Below, piece by piece: positions 18,187-27,545 of a stretch of 64,000 nt of DNA. Source of the stretch: Spelaeicoccus albus (GTDB taxonomy: Bacteria; Actinomycetota; Actinomycetes; Actinomycetales; Brevibacteriaceae); assembly GCF_013409065.1 (NCBI RefSeq), contig NZ_JACBZP010000001.1, positions 310,001-374,000 of the forward strand, read 5' to 3'. The notes under the pieces are model-generated. The model was not told where the DNA came from and made no database searches. It worked only from the letters and a program-made list of their open reading frames with translations. The translations under genes and the position numbers were made by a program. The number at the start of each line of letters is the position of its first letter. Position 1 is the stretch's first letter.

Positions 18187-19956
18187 ATGAAGGCAGCAGC
18201 TCTCTCCCAGTCGTCGCGGTTGGAAGCCGTCGAGGCGCTCGGCAGTCGAGAATTCGACGTATTGGTGATCGGCGGCGGTGTGACAGGGGCCGGCACGGCG
18301 CTCGACGCTGCCAGCCGGGGCCTTTCGGTGGCGCTCGTCGAGGCCCGGGATTACGCGTCCGGCACGTCGTCGCGCGCCAGCAAGCTCATCCACGGCGGGC
18401 TGCGCTATTTGCAGATGCTCGACTTCAAGCTGGTGCGCGAGGCGCTGACCGAACGCGGCCGCCTGCTCACGGCCATCGCACCGCACTTGGTGCAGCCGGT
18501 TCCGTTCATTTACCCGTTCACGCACAAAGTCTGGGAACGGGGGTACATCGGCGCCGGGCTGATGCTCTACGACGGGCTCAGCTTTGCGCCCGGCGTCCAC
18601 CGCGGCGTCCCGCTGCACCGGCACTTGAGCCGGCGGAGCATGCAAAAGCTCTTTCCCGAAATGCGCGAGGACGCCGCCGTCGGCGGACTGCGCTACTACG
18701 ACGCCAAGGTCGACGATGCGCGGTTCGTCGCCACGCTGATCCGCACTGCCACGTCGCACGGCGCCGTCACGGCCAGCCGGATGCAGGCCACCGAGTATTT
18801 GACCGACCACGGCCATATCACCGGTGTCGTGGCCGACGACCTCGAATCCGGCCAAACCGTGCAGATCCGCGCCCGGCACGTCATCTCGGCCACCGGCGTG
18901 TGGACCGAAGCCACCGAGAACCTGCCCGGCTTCCCGGCCAGTCCGGACGCGGGCGCCTCGACGTCGCCCACCAGCCGCGGATTGAAGGTACGCGCGTCCA
19001 AGGGGATCCACATCGTGGTGCCGGGTGACCGGATCGTCGGCAATGCCGGCATGATCTTGAACACCGAGAAGAGCGTCTTGTTCATCATCCCGTGGGACGG
19101 CTACTGGGTGATCGGCACGACCGACACCGATTGGCAGCTGCCCAAGGCTCATCCGGTCGCGAACGCCACCGACATCGACTACCTGCTCGACCACGTCAAC
19201 GCCGTGCTGAAGAACCCGCTCACGCGCGACGACGTGATCGGCACGTACTCGGGCCTGCGACCGCTGTTGCAGCCCGTCAGCACCGACGCGCAAAGCACGG
19301 CAAAGGTGTCCCGCGAGCACACGGCCGCGACGCCCGCCCCCGGCCTGACCGCGATCGCCGGCGGCAAATTCACCACCTACCGCGTGATGGCCGAGGACGT
19401 CGTCGACCAAGCTCTCGGCCCGGAAGCGAAGGGCAATCCGTCGATCACCGCGAATCTTCCGATGCTCGGCGCCGAAGGGTTCAAGGTGCGGATGCGCCAA
19501 CGCGGCCGGATTGCCGCGAAGTACGGCTGGGAGATCGGCCGCGTCAACCACCTGCTGCGCCGTTACGGCGGTCTCATCGACGAGATCCTCGAGTTGATCG
19601 ACGCCGACCCGTCCCTTGGCGAGCCGCTCCCGGGCGCCGAGCAGTATCTGAAGGCCGAGGTCACCTATGCAGTCACGCACGAGGGGGCGCTGCATCTCGA
19701 GGACGTGCTGACCCGCCGCACCCGGCTGTCCTATGAGCAGCCCGAACGCGGACTTGCTGCTTCCGACACCATTGCCGATTTGATGGGCCGGGAGCTCGGC
19801 TGGTCGGATCAAGAACGCAACGACGAGATCGCCGCTTATCGGGCTCGCGTGGACGCCGAGCGGGCCGCCGAGCTCGAACCGGACGACGAGTCGGCGGCGG
19901 CAGTGCGTGCCCGCGCCGAGGAGATCATGCCGCCGGAGGGTTCATCCCTCGCCTGA
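18187..19956 (+). CDS. glpD2: Aerobic glycerol-3-phosphate dehydrogenase GlpD, copy 2
   Basis: Second 589-residue FAD-dependent glycerol-3-phosphate dehydrogenase, the same length as copy 1 and closely similar throughout (shared blocks include the FAD motif VIGGGVTGAGTALDA, SKLIHGGLRYLQMLDFK, IPWDGYWVIGTTDTDW and GGKFTTYRVMAEDVVD). It is probably a local duplicate or a fixed paralogue pair. GAGGAG ahead of ATG 18187 is a good ribosome site. Differences cluster in the first ~20 residues and in the C-terminal helical domain. Whether the copies differ in quinone partner or regulation cannot be judged here. Confidence 0.95.
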   Translation: MKAAALSQSSRLEAVEALGSREFDVLVIGGGVTGAGTALDAASRGLSVALVEARDYASGTSSRASKLIHGGLRYLQMLDFKLVREALTERGRLLTAIAPHLVQPVPFIYPFTHKVWERGYIGAGLMLYDGLSFAPGVHRGVPLHRHLSRRSMQKLFPEMREDAAVGGLRYYDAKVDDARFVATLIRTATSHGAVTASRMQATEYLTDHGHITGVVADDLESGQTVQIRARHVISATGVWTEATENLPGFPASPDAGASTSPTSRGLKVRASKGIHIVVPGDRIVGNAGMILNTEKSVLFIIPWDGYWVIGTTDTDWQLPKAHPVANATDIDYLLDHVNAVLKNPLTRDDVIGTYSGLRPLLQPVSTDAQSTAKVSREHTAATPAPGLTAIAGGKFTTYRVMAEDVVDQALGPEAKGNPSITANLPMLGAEGFKVRMRQRGRIAAKYGWEIGRVNHLLRRYGGLIDEILELIDADPSLGEPLPGAEQYLKAEVTYAVTHEGALHLEDVLTRRTRLSYEQPERGLAASDTIADLMGRELGWSDQERNDEIAAYRARVDAERAAELEPDDESAAAVRARAEEIMPPEGSSLA

Positions 19957-20170
19957 CATTGTGAGTTGCCACCCGGCTTCGCCATATCGGTCGCGGCGCC
20001 GGACGTCGCGCTGCCATTGGACATTGTCCGTCCGGTGGTGCTGACCGTCGTACTCGATGCCGATCTTCAACCGGCGGTATGCCAGGTCGGGTTGAAAGAG
20101 CTTTTTGATGACTGACCACGGATCCGGGCCGCGACCCGACCGCTGCAACACAGCGCAAAAACAAATCGTG
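19942..20170 (-). pseudogene. Remnant of a DUF559 (Vsr-like endonuclease domain) protein
   Basis: In this frame the sequence FQPDLAYRRLKIGIEYDGQHHRTD...QWQRDVRRRDRYGEAGWQL matches the consensus of the C-terminal DUF559/Vsr-like nuclease domain common in actinobacterial AbiEi-like proteins (the P-D-L-A-Y, E-Y-D-G and H-H-R blocks). The N-terminal part of such a protein is absent and the domain stops early, inside the glpD2 3' end. It is therefore a decayed fragment sitting in the gap between two operons of opposite direction. The left boundary is estimated. Confidence 0.5.
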
Positions 20171-20242
20171 CGCGGCCCCACTGTGGACGGCCGCAGCGCG
20201 GACACCGCCTGTGGACGCAAGTCCACCCCGCGCCGCGCGGCG

Positions 20243-20713
20243 TCAGCAGCCTTGGTCGGCCGCCTCGTACTCCCCGATGGCCGCGACCTTTTCGGCCGAC
20301 GAACTAGCCGGATCGAACGTGTACCCGAGCCATTCGGAGGCGAGTTTACGGGCCAGTTCGAGGCCGACGACGCGCTGGCCCATACACAGCACTTGAGCGT
20401 TGTTGGACTTGATGGCACGTTCTACCGAGTATCCGTCGTGCGCCGTCACGGCGCGGATGCCGGGAACCTTGTTGGCGCTGATGGCCACCCCCAGGCCGGT
20501 GCCGCACACGAGCAGTGCCCGGTCGACCTCGCCGTCGGCCACCTTGCGGGCCGCAGCCACGGCCACATGCGGATAGGCGGTGTGGGACTCGGAGTCCACG
20601 CCGACGTCCACGACTTCACCGACCCGCGGGTCCGCCTCGAGATCGTGCTTGAGCGCTTCTTTGTAGTCGTAGCCGGCGTCGTCCGACCCGACAACTATTC
20701 GTAGATCACTCAT
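20243..20713 (-). CDS. RpiB/LacAB-family sugar-phosphate isomerase (ribose- or tetrulose-phosphate isomerase)
   Basis: A 156-residue isomerase of the RpiB/LacA/LacB family. Seen: [18 protein letters not shown] at the N-terminus, [24 protein letters not shown] containing the active-site cysteine and loop, and [13 protein letters not shown]. Start ATG 20713 has AAGGA upstream. RpiB interconverts ribose- and ribulose-5-phosphate, but homologues beside a DerK-type kinase act on D-erythrulose-4-phosphate in the mycobacterial tetritol pathway (DerI) and as EryI in Brucella. Because it follows a DerK-like gene by 23 bp, a tetrulose-phosphate role is favoured. It ends the minus-strand operon. Confidence 0.82.
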   Translation of the reverse strand: MSDLRIVVGSDDAGYDYKEALKHDLEADPRVGEVVDVGVDSESHTAYPHVAVAAARKVADGEVDRALLVCGTGLGVAISANKVPGIRAVTAHDGYSVERAIKSNNAQVLCMGQRVVGLELARKLASEWLGYTFDPASSSAEKVAAIGEYEAADQGC

Positions 20714-20736
20714 TGGAAGTCCTTTCTCATCGATGA

Positions 20737-22476
20737 TCAGTCGTCCGGCCACGCGGCGTCCGCCGCCGCCGTCACGACCATACCCAGCGAGGTGGCACCC
20801 GCGTCGGGAGTTCCGACACTCTTATCGGCAAGCGGCCGCGCGCGCCCGAGCTTCGGCGTCAGGTCGGCTGTCTGCCGGGCCGCCGTTGTCGCGGCTTCCG
20901 CGGCCCGCCGCCAGGCAACTCCGGACGCCGAGTCGGACGACGATCCGGCCGCCTCCTTTAACGAGTCTACGAACGGCACGAGGGCGTCGACAAGAGTCTT
21001 GTCGCCGACCTGGGCCTTGCCGAGATTCCGGACAGCGTCCAACGCGGCCTCCGCGGCGGCGGCCAAATCGGCCGTTTCGCACCGGTGATCGCCGGGCAGC
21101 CGGGCGCCGAACGCGGCAAGCGCGGCGCCCCACAGCACCCCGGACGTGCCCCCGGCTTCGGTTGCCCACGCATCGCCGGCGATGCGCAACGCATCGGCCG
21201 GTCCGGCGTCCTTTTCTGCGGCGGCCCGGGCAGTGCGGAGGCAAGCGTCGATGCCCTTGACCATGCCGCGGCCGTGATCGCCGTCGCCGGCGACGGCATC
21301 GATCCTGCCGAGTTCGTCCTCGTGGTCGTGCAGGACATCGCCGACGGCCTCCAGAGCGGCAAGGATCCGCCCGGTGGTCCGGCGTCCCTGCTCACCGGCC
21401 GGTTCGATGCCGGCCATCGGGTCGAGCTCGGCCGGATCGATCGCGGCGGCGCGCTCGCCCTCGGACACCTCCCAACCGGCAGCCGGGGCCTTTGTATAGG
21501 CCGGCGAGAGCGCGGGTGCGGACCACCAGCGTTCAAGATCGTCGTCCAGGAAGACGAGGGTGAGCGAACAGCCGGCCATGTCCAGGCTGGTCACGAGTTC
21601 CCCGACCTCCGGCGCGGCCACATCGAGCCCTTCATCGCGCAGCAACGCGGCAACAGCCTTCCACACGATGAACAGTTCTTCGTACTTGGTGCGGCCCAGA
21701 CCGTTGAGAATGGCGGTGACGCGCGTTCCGGCGCCGGCCGGCCGTTCGGCAAGCACGCCGTCGACCAGCAGCCGCGCAAGTTCATCGGCGGTCATGGATT
21801 CGTGCTCGGAAATGCCCGGTTCGCCGTGGATGCCGAGGCCGAGCGCGACCTTGCCGTCCGGCACCGTGAACAACGGCTCGTCGGCGCCGGGCATGGTGCA
21901 TCCGTCGAAGGCGACGCCGAGGCTGCGGGTTGCTGCGTTTGCGCGGGTGGCCGCGTCCGCCACGCCGTCCAGGTCGAGTCCTTCTTCCGCGGCCGCGGAG
22001 GCGATCTTGAAGACCGCGAAGTCGCCGGCGATCCCGCGGCGTTTGCCTTCCTCGTCGGCCGATGCGCTGGCGACGTCGTCCGTGACCAGCACCGTCCGGG
22101 CCGGGATTCCGGCGTCGTTCAACCGTTGTTCGGCAAGGCCGAAGTTCATCACGTCGCCGGCGTAGTTGCCGTAGGTCAACAGCACGCCGCCGCCGGCGTC
22201 GGCGGCGCGGGCCACCGTGACGGCCTGCCGGGTGGACGGTGAGGTGAAGACGTTGCCCACGACTGCGCCGTCGGCGAATCCGGGTCCGACGACGCCGCAA
22301 AACGCCGGGTAGTGACCCGACCCGCCGCCGACCACGACGGCGACCTTGCCCTTTCGCGGCCGCGGTGCCCGTACGACGCCGCCCGGCACTGCGCGCACCA
22401 GGTCGTCGTGGGCATCGACGAATCCGGCCAGCATGTCATCGGCGAATTTCGCGGGATCGTTGTAGAGCGTGGTCAT
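20737..22476 (-). CDS. Single-chain DhaK-DhaL kinase, DerK-like (dihydroxyacetone or D-erythrulose kinase)
   Basis: A 579-residue ATP-dependent ketose kinase: DhaK domain (residues 1-330) with [10 protein letters not shown] and the substrate-binding histidine in [10 protein letters not shown], and DhaL domain (about 365-579) with [12 protein letters not shown], whose aspartates bind Mg-ATP, and GGTSGVLWG. Fusion of both domains marks the ATP-dependent type, unlike the PTS-type DhaK and DhaL encoded separately at 28.6 kb. DerK of Mycobacterium smegmatis has this architecture and phosphorylates D-erythrulose. It is coupled by ATGA to the aldolase gene upstream and followed by the RpiB-like isomerase. 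Confidence 0.88.
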   Translation of the reverse strand: MTTLYNDPAKFADDMLAGFVDAHDDLVRAVPGGVVRAPRPRKGKVAVVVGGGSGHYPAFCGVVGPGFADGAVVGNVFTSPSTRQAVTVARAADAGGGVLLTYGNYAGDVMNFGLAEQRLNDAGIPARTVLVTDDVASASADEEGKRRGIAGDFAVFKIASAAAEEGLDLDGVADAATRANAATRSLGVAFDGCTMPGADEPLFTVPDGKVALGLGIHGEPGISEHESMTADELARLLVDGVLAERPAGAGTRVTAILNGLGRTKYEELFIVWKAVAALLRDEGLDVAAPEVGELVTSLDMAGCSLTLVFLDDDLERWWSAPALSPAYTKAPAAGWEVSEGERAAAIDPAELDPMAGIEPAGEQGRRTTGRILAALEAVGDVLHDHEDELGRIDAVAGDGDHGRGMVKGIDACLRTARAAAEKDAGPADALRIAGDAWATEAGGTSGVLWGAALAAFGARLPGDHRCETADLAAAAEAALDAVRNLGKAQVGDKTLVDALVPFVDSLKEAAGSSSDSASGVAWRRAAEAATTAARQTADLTPKLGRARPLADKSVGTPDAGATSLGMVVTAAADAAWPDD

Positions 22477-23156
22477 GATTGCCTCTTCCTCTCGTCATCG
22501 TGTGCGGTTCCGGGTTGTCCGTAGGTGGCGAACTTCGCGGCAGCGGCATCCAGCTCGCCGTCCGGCAGCAGCGCCGGCGTGCCGGCGGCCGCGGCGATCA
22601 GGTACACGCGGCACGCCCACTCGAGTTGCGTGACGCGTTCGTATGCGCCGGCCAGGTCGCCGCCGACGGCGATGCTTCCGTGATTGGCCATCAACGCGGC
22701 CGTCCGCCCGGTCATGGCACGGCGCACGTTCTCGGCAAGCGCGTCGGTGCCGTACGTGGCGTAATCGGCCACTCGGACCGATCCGCCGCACAGCGCCAGC
22801 ACGTAGTGGACGGCCGGCACTTCGCGGGTCAGGGTCGACACGGCAGTGGCGTAGGTGGCGTGGGTGTGCACTATTGCGCCGACCGGTTCGCGGTCGGCGT
22901 CGGCGTACAGGCCGAGGTGGAGCGGTACTTCGCTGGTGGGGGCCATCCGCCCGCCGACCTGCTCGCCGTCCAGTGTCAATATCGGCAGGTCTTCGGGCGT
23001 CAACGCGTCGTACGGGACCCCCGTGGGCGTGACCACTATCTGGTCGCCGACTCGCGCCGACACATTGCCGGACGTCGCGACGACGAGCCCGTCGCGCAGC
23101 ATCCGCCGGGCAGTGGCGAGCACCTGCGTGCGGACGTCGTCCGGCGGCCCCGTCAT
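22473..23156 (-). CDS. Class II aldolase (L-fuculose-phosphate aldolase-like)
   Basis: A 227-residue zinc-dependent aldolase/epimerase of the AraD/FucA family. HTHATYATAVS supplies two zinc histidines (around residue 90), MANHGSIAVG the third, and TSGNVSAR near residue 28 binds the substrate phosphate. Such enzymes split ketose-1-phosphates into dihydroxyacetone phosphate and an aldehyde. A longer reading frame extends to 23426, but ATG 23156 overlaps the kinase stop as ATGA and matches the family length. Its stop overlaps the DerK-like start in the same way, so kinase, aldolase and DerK are translated as a chain. The substrate is unknown. Confidence 0.88.
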   Translation of the reverse strand: MTGPPDDVRTQVLATARRMLRDGLVVATSGNVSARVGDQIVVTPTGVPYDALTPEDLPILTLDGEQVGGRMAPTSEVPLHLGLYADADREPVGAIVHTHATYATAVSTLTREVPAVHYVLALCGGSVRVADYATYGTDALAENVRRAMTGRTAALMANHGSIAVGGDLAGAYERVTQLEWACRVYLIAAAAGTPALLPDGELDAAAAKFATYGQPGTAHDDERKRQS

Positions 23157-24610
23157 CGCCCGCTCCACAATGCGCGGGCCGAGTCGAGCTGCTCGCGGTA
23201 TCCGGTATAGCCGCGATCGTAGAATTCGACGCGCTGCGGATCCGGGGTGAAGACGCGGCGGCGCTGCTTCCATTCCGCTCTGTCGACCGGGTCCCCGAGA
23301 GCGTCCCAGGCGGCCATGGCGGCTCCCCGGGCGCCCACGCCGGTTTCGATGGGCAGGTGGATCTCGCGGCCGACGACGTCGGCGAAGATCTGGGCCCATT
23401 CGGCCGATTTCATTCCGCCGCCGCACGCGGACAACTCGCCGTCCAGGCCTCCGGCCTCAAGGCAGTGCCGTGCCGCGAAGGCGATGCCTTCGCACAACGC
23501 CCGGGCGATATCGGCGGGGTTGGTGTCAAGGGAGAGCCCGCTCAGCTGGCCGCGCGCATTCGGGTCGACGAATGGCGCCCGCTCCCCCGACGGCGACAGG
23601 AACGACAGGGCGTTGACGCCATTGGCGCCGGGCGGCGACTGGTCGAGCAGCTCGCCGACGTGCCAGGCGCGCCGTCCGAAGAGGTTCATCAGCCAGTCGA
23701 TGCTGGCCGTGCCGACCATGGCGGGCATGACGCGCATGTATTCGTCCGGATGCGGCGTGGCCAGCCACATGCCGGCCGGTTCACCGTCCGGGTCGATGAC
23801 CGGGTCGTCGCTGAGCACCTCACAGCCGAGCGTGGTGCCGACCACGAGAGTACCGTCGCCCGGCTCGGTGACCCCCGATCCGAACGCGCACGCGGGCAGG
23901 TCGAACGGGCCGGCCGTCAGCGGAGTGCCGATCGGAAGACCGAGCTGGTCGGCGCCGCTCCGGCTGAGTCGGAAGACGTGTCCGGGCGGGGCCGGGTCGG
24001 CGAGCAGACGCCGATAGTCGCCGATGCCGCACGCTTCGAGAGCGTCGAGCGAGTACTCACGGGTGCGGACGTTCAAGAACGGCAGCGAGGCGTCGGACGC
24101 GTCGACCGTGATTTCACCGGTCAGGGCTCCGACGACGGCGTCGACGCAATAACCGGCGACCGCCGCCCGGTCCAAGTTCTCGGGTTCGTGATCGGCCATC
24201 CATTTCAACAGCGGAGCGGCACATCCCGGGAAGATGCCCGATCCCGTGCTGCGGTACACCCGGTGGGCGACCGAGTCGCGGCCGCCGCGGCTCCAATCGG
24301 ACACGATCCGGGAGCCGCGCCCGTCCATCCAGGAGATCGGATTGCGCACCGGGCGGCCGTCGGCATCGCGCAGCCACAGTCCGTCACCTTGGCCCGTGAT
24401 GGCGATGCCTTCGATGTCGTCGGCGGACGCGGCGACTTCGCGGACGACGTATCGCACCGTGGCGAGGACGTCGTCGAAGTCCTGCTCGACCATGCCGCCG
24501 GGCATTTGGTTCACGACCGATTCCTTGGTCGCGGTGAGAAGGGAGTCGCCGCTACGGGTGATCAGTGACGCCTTCGTCAACGACGTGCCGATATCGACGC
24601 CGATGATCAT
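23153..24610 (-). CDS. FGGY-family carbohydrate kinase, erythritol kinase (EryA)-like
   Basis: A 485-residue FGGY kinase with the phosphate loop GVDIGTSLTKASLI and the sequence GMVEQDF, followed by AITGQGDGLWL, which recalls EryA-type erythritol kinases, as do the ASIDWL block and SPSGERAPFVDPNARGQLSGL. The FGGY signature lies in SACGGGMKSAEWAQIFADV. It would phosphorylate a small polyol or ketose. LsrK-, xylulokinase- or apulose kinase-like functions are alternatives. The open frame extends to 24742; ATG 24610 gives the family start. It is coupled to the class II aldolase by ATGA, suggesting that the aldolase uses the kinase product or a derivative. Confidence 0.82.
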   Translation of the reverse strand: MIIGVDIGTSLTKASLITRSGDSLLTATKESVVNQMPGGMVEQDFDDVLATVRYVVREVAASADDIEGIAITGQGDGLWLRDADGRPVRNPISWMDGRGSRIVSDWSRGGRDSVAHRVYRSTGSGIFPGCAAPLLKWMADHEPENLDRAAVAGYCVDAVVGALTGEITVDASDASLPFLNVRTREYSLDALEACGIGDYRRLLADPAPPGHVFRLSRSGADQLGLPIGTPLTAGPFDLPACAFGSGVTEPGDGTLVVGTTLGCEVLSDDPVIDPDGEPAGMWLATPHPDEYMRVMPAMVGTASIDWLMNLFGRRAWHVGELLDQSPPGANGVNALSFLSPSGERAPFVDPNARGQLSGLSLDTNPADIARALCEGIAFAARHCLEAGGLDGELSACGGGMKSAEWAQIFADVVGREIHLPIETGVGARGAAMAAWDALGDPVDRAEWKQRRRVFTPDPQRVEFYDRGYTGYREQLDSARALWSGR

Positions 24611-24647
24611 CGTGTTCTTCTTTCTGTCATGGCCGTCGCAGTCCGGG

Positions 24648-25697
24648 TCACTGCCTGTCGTACACTGCCGGGTTGGCGACGAAACGCGGCCGTTCGCCGT
24701 CCAGATAGGCGGCGATCTCGCCGGCCACGATGTCTGCGGCACGGTGCGCGGTCTGCCGCGTGGCGCCGGCCAGGTGCGGGGTCGTGATCACGTTCGGCGC
24801 GTCGAACAGCGGCCACGACGGGCCCGGCGGTTCTTCGTCGTAGACGTCGAGCGCGACGGCGCCGAGTTGGCCCGACCGCAACATGTCGGGCAACGGCGAG
24901 TAGTCGAGCAGGCCGCCGCGGGCCATGTTGATCAGTATCGCGCCGGATGGAAGGAGCGACAGGTTGTCGCGGTTCAGCAGATGGTGGGTCTCGTCGGTCA
25001 GGCGGGCGTGGATGGACACGACGAACGACCGGCGCAGCAGATCGTCGAGTGCGGCCACGGCTTCGACGCCGTCCGCGGCGAGTTTCTCGGCGTCCGTGTA
25101 CGGATCGTAGGCCAGCACGTGCGCGCCGAATGCCCGCAGCACACCCGCCACGATCTTGCCGATGGCTCCGTATCCGACAAGCCCGATGGTGGTGCCGTCG
25201 ACTTCGATGCCGGCATTGTCGTAGGCATAATAGTCGCCGCGCCAGGTGCCGCTTTTCAGCTCGGCGTCGGCCACCGTGATGCGGCGCATGGCATCGAGGA
25301 TGAGCCCGATGGCGAACTCGGCGGCTCCCGTCGCATTGCGGCCCGGCGCAAAGGTCACGACGACGCCGTGGCGCGTGGCGGCCTCCAAGTCCACGTTGAC
25401 GGGGCCGCCGCGGCTGACGCTGACCAACTTGAGGTTCGGGCAGGCGGTGAAGACCTCGTCGGTCAACGGCGACATCTGCGTGGCCACGATCTCGGCATCG
25501 CCTATCGCTTCAATGGCCTCGGCGACGGTGCCGCTCGCCTCGTTGACGGTGTCGACCGGGCCGAACGGCACGTTCGGCCATTCCAGCTTCGCCCGGTCGA
25601 TCGTCAATTGGTGCCGGCCGGCCGTCGCCCGCTCGATGGCGTCGACGAACAGGTCCGGATCGATGAAGTGGTCCCCCACCGCGAGTATCTTCCGCAT
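24648..25697 (-). CDS. NAD-dependent D-2-hydroxyacid dehydrogenase family protein
   Basis: A 349-residue dehydrogenase of the D-isomer 2-hydroxyacid family. The Rossmann motif GLVGYGAIGKIVA, the arginine in SVSRGGPVNVD, the glutamate in YDEEPPGPS and the histidine in TPHLAGAT form the usual substrate-binding and catalytic set. It is longer than typical because of an N-terminal domain of about 150 residues. Ribosome site AAAGG precedes ATG 25697; the open frame to 26336 is antisense drift over the HAD gene region. In this operon it may oxidise or reduce an acid or ketose intermediate, which is inferred only. Confidence 0.82.
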   Translation of the reverse strand: MRKILAVGDHFIDPDLFVDAIERATAGRHQLTIDRAKLEWPNVPFGPVDTVNEASGTVAEAIEAIGDAEIVATQMSPLTDEVFTACPNLKLVSVSRGGPVNVDLEAATRHGVVVTFAPGRNATGAAEFAIGLILDAMRRITVADAELKSGTWRGDYYAYDNAGIEVDGTTIGLVGYGAIGKIVAGVLRAFGAHVLAYDPYTDAEKLAADGVEAVAALDDLLRRSFVVSIHARLTDETHHLLNRDNLSLLPSGAILINMARGGLLDYSPLPDMLRSGQLGAVALDVYDEEPPGPSWPLFDAPNVITTPHLAGATRQTAHRAADIVAGEIAAYLDGERPRFVANPAVYDRQ

Positions 25698-25717
25698 CGG
25701 GCTCTCGCCTTTCTTCT

Positions 25718-26428
25718 TCAGTAGTCGGTCTCGGGCCGGCCCAAGGCTTCCAGCAGGATCCGGCGAATATCGGCATGGTCGGCCGCTACGGACGCCGCGA
25801 GCGCCAGAGCGTCGGGCGCCGGCGCGTAGACCGGGTTCGGGATGGCGACGACAGTCATGTCGGCGGCCGCGGCCGCCCGCAGTCCATTGCTGGAATCCTC
25901 GACGGCCAGGCAGGCTCGCGGATCCACGCCGAGCCGGCTCGCGGCTTCCCGGTAGACGTCGGGTTGCGGTTTGCCGCGCGGCACTTCGGCACTGGAGACC
26001 GTTGCGGTGAACCGTTTCGTCAAGCCGTGATGGGCCAGCACCGCATCGATGACACGGCGGGTCGCCGACGAGGCCATGGCGATCGGCACGAGGTCGCTGA
26101 CGTCCTCGACAAGCGTGCGGGCCCCGTCCAGCAGCTCGATCCGGCCGTTGTCGAGCGCTTCGAGCATGCCGTCGACGACAATGCGCTCGGTTTCCGCGGG
26201 GGACTCGGCGCCGCCGGCGAAGTCCGTCAAGTACTGCGACCATTCCGGGGCGCTCATTCCCTGGCAGTCCGTGGTCTGGCGGCGGGTCCAGTCGGCACTG
26301 CGATCCGCGGCAAAGGCGGCCCACATCTCTTCCCACAGATGTTCGCTTTCGACTATGACGCCGTCCATATCGAATACGACGGCGCGAAAGCCGGCCGGAC
26401 GGATGCTTCCACCTCCGGATGCGGTCAT
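25718..26428 (-). CDS. HAD-superfamily phosphatase / beta-phosphoglucomutase-like
   Basis: A 236-residue subfamily IA HAD hydrolase: motif I VFDMDGVIVESE, motif II in MASSATRR, lysine motif III in RGKPQPDVY and motif IV in AVEDSSNGLRAA. The cap domain lies between residues 30 and 95. Homologues dephosphorylate small sugar or polyol phosphates or mutate phosphoglucose; neither can be chosen here. First gene of the six-gene minus-strand operon, with GAGG seven bases before ATG 26428. Divergent from the DeoR regulator, so the 137-bp gap must hold the operon promoter and operator. Confidence 0.83.
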   Translation of the reverse strand: MTASGGGSIRPAGFRAVVFDMDGVIVESEHLWEEMWAAFAADRSADWTRRQTTDCQGMSAPEWSQYLTDFAGGAESPAETERIVVDGMLEALDNGRIELLDGARTLVEDVSDLVPIAMASSATRRVIDAVLAHHGLTKRFTATVSSAEVPRGKPQPDVYREAASRLGVDPRACLAVEDSSNGLRAAAAADMTVVAIPNPVYAPAPDALALAASVAADHADIRRILLEALGRPETDY

Positions 26429-26434
26429 GGGCAA

Positions 26435-26565
26435 ACCTCCCTGGCGCCGGGCTTTGCCCAGCTTGGTCTCAATCTACCGTACGTAATGATATTTATACCA
26501 TGATTTTTGCGATATTCGGGTCGGTCGGATGTACATGAGCAACCTCCTCGCGGCACACTGTACGC
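26435..26565. promoter_or_regulatory. Divergent promoter region, DeoR regulator / catabolic operon
   Basis: The gap contains the only strongly AT-rich stretch nearby (about 26475-26515, with TAATGATATTTATACCATG), which is where overlapping promoters and a DeoR operator would be expected. The 5-bp motif ATGAT occurs twice in it. No exact -35/-10 pair is claimed. Confidence 0.4.
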
Positions 26566-27366
26566 ATGACGACGAAGAAGCGCAGCCCCCGCGAGGTACG
26601 GCAGCGGCGGATCATCGACCACGTCCTGACCGCCGGATTCGCGTCGACGGCGGAACTGACGGAGCTGACCGGCGCCAGCACCATGACGACGCACCGCGAT
26701 ATCGACGAGCTCGCCCATCGCGGCATTCTGCGCAAATTCCACGGCGGCGTCTCGGCCAGGCCGTCGACGGTGTTCGAGAGCAGTTCGGACTTCCGCCTGC
26801 ACAGCCAGCCCGAGGCCAAGGAAAGCCTTGCCGACGTGGCGCTCGGCATGGTCGAACCGGGCATGTCCGTTTTGCTCGACGACTCCACGACCGGCCTGGC
26901 GCTTGCCCGCCGATTGCACGAGGTCGGCCCCCTGACGGTTGTCACGAATTACCGCCTGGCCATCGAGGTCCTCCGCGAGGACGAGGACATCCGCCTGATC
27001 TCCCTCGGCGGCGAATACTCACGCACGCACGACTCCTTCATCGGCCTTCCCAGCCAAGCCTCCCTGTCGGCGCTCTCCGTCGATATCGCGTTCCAATCCA
27101 CGTCTGCCATGACGGCGCACATGGCCTTCCACCAGGAACAAGAAATCATCATGATGAAGCGGGCCATGCTTGAAACGGCGGCGACAAAGGTCTTGATGAT
27201 GGACTCGTCCAAAGTCGGTCGCACTGCGCTGCACAGGTTTGTGCCGACAAGTGCTTTCGACACGATCATCGTGACCGACGACGCTCCGGCGAACCTGCTC
27301 GACGTGTTGCGCGAGGAAACCACAGTGGCGCTGGCACCGGCGGCGCAATCGGACCCGGAGCCGTGA
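26566..27366 (+). CDS. DeoR-family transcriptional regulator of the adjacent catabolic operon
   Basis: A 266-residue DeoR-type repressor with an N-terminal helix-turn-helix (about residues 12-62; STAELTELTGASTMTTHRDIDELAHRG is the recognition region) and a C-terminal phosphosugar sensor domain (LLDDSTTGLALARRL, TNYRLAIEVL, SLGGEYSR, MMDSSKVG). Family members are released from DNA by phosphorylated sugars. It is divergent from the HAD gene, so it probably represses the HAD-to-RpiB operon and itself. It may also influence the aquaporin-dha genes that start 180 bp downstream on the same strand. Confidence 0.87.
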   Translation: MTTKKRSPREVRQRRIIDHVLTAGFASTAELTELTGASTMTTHRDIDELAHRGILRKFHGGVSARPSTVFESSSDFRLHSQPEAKESLADVALGMVEPGMSVLLDDSTTGLALARRLHEVGPLTVVTNYRLAIEVLREDEDIRLISLGGEYSRTHDSFIGLPSQASLSALSVDIAFQSTSAMTAHMAFHQEQEIIMMKRAMLETAATKVLMMDSSKVGRTALHRFVPTSAFDTIIVTDDAPANLLDVLREETTVALAPAAQSDPEP

Positions 27367-27545
27367 CGACGACGCACCGGATCCACCACGTTCATTGGTA
27401 CTTATTCCGCACAACTTGATAATTTTCCCGCCGAAACCGTCCAATTCATCCGTGCGGCGCATTTCGTTGCCACACCCTCCGAGCGGGGCTAGCATGAGAT
27501 TATTCTGCAAGTCAAATCGCAGGTGTCCAGTCTAGGAGCTTGGCA

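Noticed and set aside
23157-23426. Longer start for the class II aldolase.
   Set aside because: ATG 23156 overlaps the kinase stop as ATGA and gives the normal family length; the upstream part is a shadow of the kinase gene.
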